Part shown: positions 5,531 to 7,371 of the stretch, in pieces
Position numbering within the stretch: the first letter of the stretch is position 1
Layout: the number at the start of each line of letters is the position of its first letter
NCBI GenBank assembly: GCA_002295885.1
Contig: DBGM01000049.1
Location: forward strand, 1 to 7,371
Direction of reading: 5' to 3'
From: Phycisphaerales bacterium UBA854
GTDB taxonomy: Bacteria > Planctomycetota > Phycisphaerae > Phycisphaerales > SM1A02
Length of the DNA stretch: 7,371 bases
Program-made: the position numbers and the translations under genes
Notes under the pieces: generated by a model
What the model was told of the DNA's origin: nothing
Database searches by the model: none
The model's input: the letters and a program-made list of their open reading frames with translations, nothing else

Positions 5531-7338
5531 TACTTGGATGTGAGATGTTCGATCGCGGCATCGAGCACTGTATCGTGCCCGCCCAGAAGGTGATCGGCGG
5601 GCTGCAGCGGAACCTCGATGTCCACTTCGATCCCGCGGCCGTCGTAGAGTCGTCCGTCGGGTCGGAACGACGCCATCGACGCGCACCGTACCTGGATGCC
5701 GCTGTTGGGAAGTTCGAAGCGCTGCGACCGGGCGCTGCCGCCGCCGCTGGCGCTTCCCATGAGCGTGATTCGCGGGCGACCGGAGAAGGCGCCCAGGAAG
5801 ATGTCCGTGGCACTGAAGCAGTTCGCGTCGGAGAGGATCACCACCGGTCGGTCGTAGAAGTACTCGCCGTCGGCACCGGTCCGGTCCAGCACGAGGTAGT
5901 GCCAGGGACTGAAGCCGTCGGGCCGATCCCATTCCGGTTCGAAGTCGGCGGCCAGTTCCGTGATGGCACGTCGCTGCGTGTCCGTCCAGCGGGCGTCGTC
6001 GGCGCGATGCATGTACCGGGCCTCCAGATGTCCCTCTCCGAACCGATCGCTCAGTCGGTAGCGGGCGACATTGGCCACCCAGGGCGACTCGTCGGGGCCG
6101 AGGAGGTATCCGGCCAGCGTGATCAGCGGCAGTCGGGTCCCGCCGCCGTTGCCCCGGACGTCGACGATCAATCCGTCGGTGTTGCGGAACTCGTCCATCG
6201 CCTGCCTGATCCCGGGCACGAGTTCGTCGTCCATGGCTTCGATGCGCAGGTAGCCGAGGTTCCCCTCCAGCAGGCCGGAGGAACGGCGGGGCCAGTCCCC
6301 GTAGATCGGTCGGTCGTCGGTGAAGGAGAACTTGAGTTCGACGGGATCCGGATCCTCCGGACTGTCGCCCATCGTGCAGATGATCGTGTTGTAGTTCCGG
6401 GTCGTGCGGCGCATGTTCGGAACGAGGTCCAGCGTCCGGAGTTCGCGCAGCGCGCGGGCCCGGATCAACTGCGGACTGCCATCGGTGATCACCGGCCGCA
6501 TGGTGTCGATCAGTTCATCCATGGGGACCCCGTCGATGGCGAGCAGATAGGGCCGGTACGCTTCAAGCAGTCGGCTGCGATCCGGGGTGAAGGCCACGAT
6601 CCCGCCGTCGACCTCCCCCAGCAGAAAGGGGGTGTAGCGGGGGGGGCGAGACTCGAACTCGGAACGGACGCCGGCGTGTCCATCCCCGAAGCGCATCATC
6701 AGCTTCCGAACCTGTTCGGTGAGCTGCTCGACGTCGACCCGTCCGTCCATGGCCAACTGGATACGGGCGATCTCGACCTCCAGATCGACGTCCCGAAGGT
6801 GTCGGTAGGCGAACTGATCGTCGAGTCGAGCCTGGAGCTCGACCAGATCGGCGACCGCCTCGTCGTAGGTGATCCACTTCTTCGAAGGTCGGGAGGTTCT
6901 GCTCGAACGCGGGGGATTGCCGATCCCATTGGACCGGTTGTACAGAAGGATCGCTCTTCGGTTTTCGATGGTGCTCGGCACGTCGTGCAGGGTCACGTCC
7001 TCGCCATCGTCGAGTCGGATCAAGCGGAGTTCCACCCGGTTCGGAAGGGGAGGGTGTCCCATCGCCTTGATGGCGGGAGGCAGGTCCTCTCCGAACCGCT
7101 TCTTGTCCCGCGATCCGTACTTCTTGGTGCAGAAGGTGAGAATCTCCTCGACGTCGATACCCTCGATGGCCACCGGTCGGTACCAGACGCCGCCGACCTT
7201 CACTTCCGGCGCGTCGTCGTTCCATCGCACGGCTTCGAAGGGGCTCGACTTGTCGGCGGCCTTCTGCGCCCATGCGGTGGTGGTCAGGCAGCACAGGGTG
7301 ACGGCGATCAGGAGCACCTTGGACATCGATTCGAACAT
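5530..7338 (-). CDS. Secreted S41-family (C-terminal processing/tricorn-like) peptidase
   Basis: A 602-residue exported protease homologue. The signal peptide covers roughly residues 1-24 (SKVLLIAVTLCCLTTTAWA, cleavage before QK). Residues 30-150 form an extra N-terminal region of unknown fold. A helical segment (155-215) leads to RFGDGHAGV (216-224), where H221 fits the histidine of tricorn-type members. A PDZ-like stretch around 235-285 contains LLAIDGVPMDELI. The catalytic core has GLIVDVRGNGGG (389-400) and ILSDANCFSATDIF (501-514) with S509 aligning to the catalytic serine. The C-terminal strand reads GRGIEVDIEVPLQPAD (567-582) and ends in a helix with GHDTVLDAA. The lysine found about 25 residues after the serine in CtpA/Tsp is absent: the region reads GSASGGGSARS (528-538). 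This points to a tricorn-like rather than Ser-Lys mechanism. ATG 7338 has AGGA about ten bases upstream; ATG 7326 (residue 5) is the alternative. Substrate unknown. The small lipoprotein follows it. Confidence 0.88.
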   Translation of the reverse strand: MFESMSKVLLIAVTLCCLTTTAWAQKAADKSSPFEAVRWNDDAPEVKVGGVWYRPVAIEGIDVEEILTFCTKKYGSRDKKRFGEDLPPAIKAMGHPPLPNRVELRLIRLDDGEDVTLHDVPSTIENRRAILLYNRSNGIGNPPRSSRTSRPSKKWITYDEAVADLVELQARLDDQFAYRHLRDVDLEVEIARIQLAMDGRVDVEQLTEQVRKLMMRFGDGHAGVRSEFESRPPRYTPFLLGEVDGGIVAFTPDRSRLLEAYRPYLLAIDGVPMDELIDTMRPVITDGSPQLIRARALRELRTLDLVPNMRRTTRNYNTIICTMGDSPEDPDPVELKFSFTDDRPIYGDWPRRSSGLLEGNLGYLRIEAMDDELVPGIRQAMDEFRNTDGLIVDVRGNGGGTRLPLITLAGYLLGPDESPWVANVARYRLSDRFGEGHLEARYMHRADDARWTDTQRRAITELAADFEPEWDRPDGFSPWHYLVLDRTGADGEYFYDRPVVILSDANCFSATDIFLGAFSGRPRITLMGSASGGGSARSQRFELPNSGIQVRCASMASFRPDGRLYDGRGIEVDIEVPLQPADHLLGGHDTVLDAAIEHLTSK

Positions 7339-7371
7339 GGTCCAGATCCTATCGCCATTCGTACCGGAGTC

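Noticed and set aside
5493..5813. N-terminal extension of the lipoprotein reading frame
   Set aside because: The extension runs through the 3' end of the peptidase gene in another frame and would bury the lipoprotein signal peptide in mid-protein.

Overview
The window looks like part of a GC-rich Planctomycetota chromosome, most likely a Phycisphaerae-type bacterium. The placement is an inference. It rests on a secreted protein that combines calcium-binding VCBS/FG-GAP repeats, two 'GACC' cysteine-rich modules and a C-terminal dockerin-like segment, and on a neighbouring S41 peptidase with an extra N-terminal region. Coding density is very high: no intergenic gap exceeds about 150 bases. I see no RNA genes, insertion sequences, CRISPR arrays or attachment sites.

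Layout. (1) 72-1478, minus: secreted seven-repeat VCBS protein, with a plausible promoter in the 146-base divergent gap at 1479-1624. (2) 1625-2089, plus: three-helix membrane protein of unknown function. (3) 2131-5017, plus: tight three-gene cluster of class I SAM methyltransferase, FAD-dependent oxidoreductase and type III polyketide synthase. The first two genes overlap and the last two are separated by 2 bases. (4) 5058-7338, minus: a convergent pair, transcribed as S41 peptidase then a small lipoprotein.

The centre of interest is the polyketide cluster. The synthase keeps the full Cys-His-Asn triad (C149, H281, N314). The oxidoreductase has the Rossmann GxGxxG and the C-terminal GD...P..GEG flavin motifs. 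The methyltransferase has motifs I, II and IV. Together they predict a small pathway that builds an aromatic or pyrone polyketide, oxidises it and methylates it, perhaps giving a lipid-like phenol or quinone. Starter unit and product cannot be read from the sequence.

Several gene ends carry compact perfect GC hairpins without a T-tract (13-28, 2098-2115, 5515-5530, and two alternative stems in 5017-5051). These may act as terminators, attenuators or processing sites. The hairpin at 2098-2115 lies just upstream of the methyltransferase ribosome binding site and also reads as a palindromic operator.
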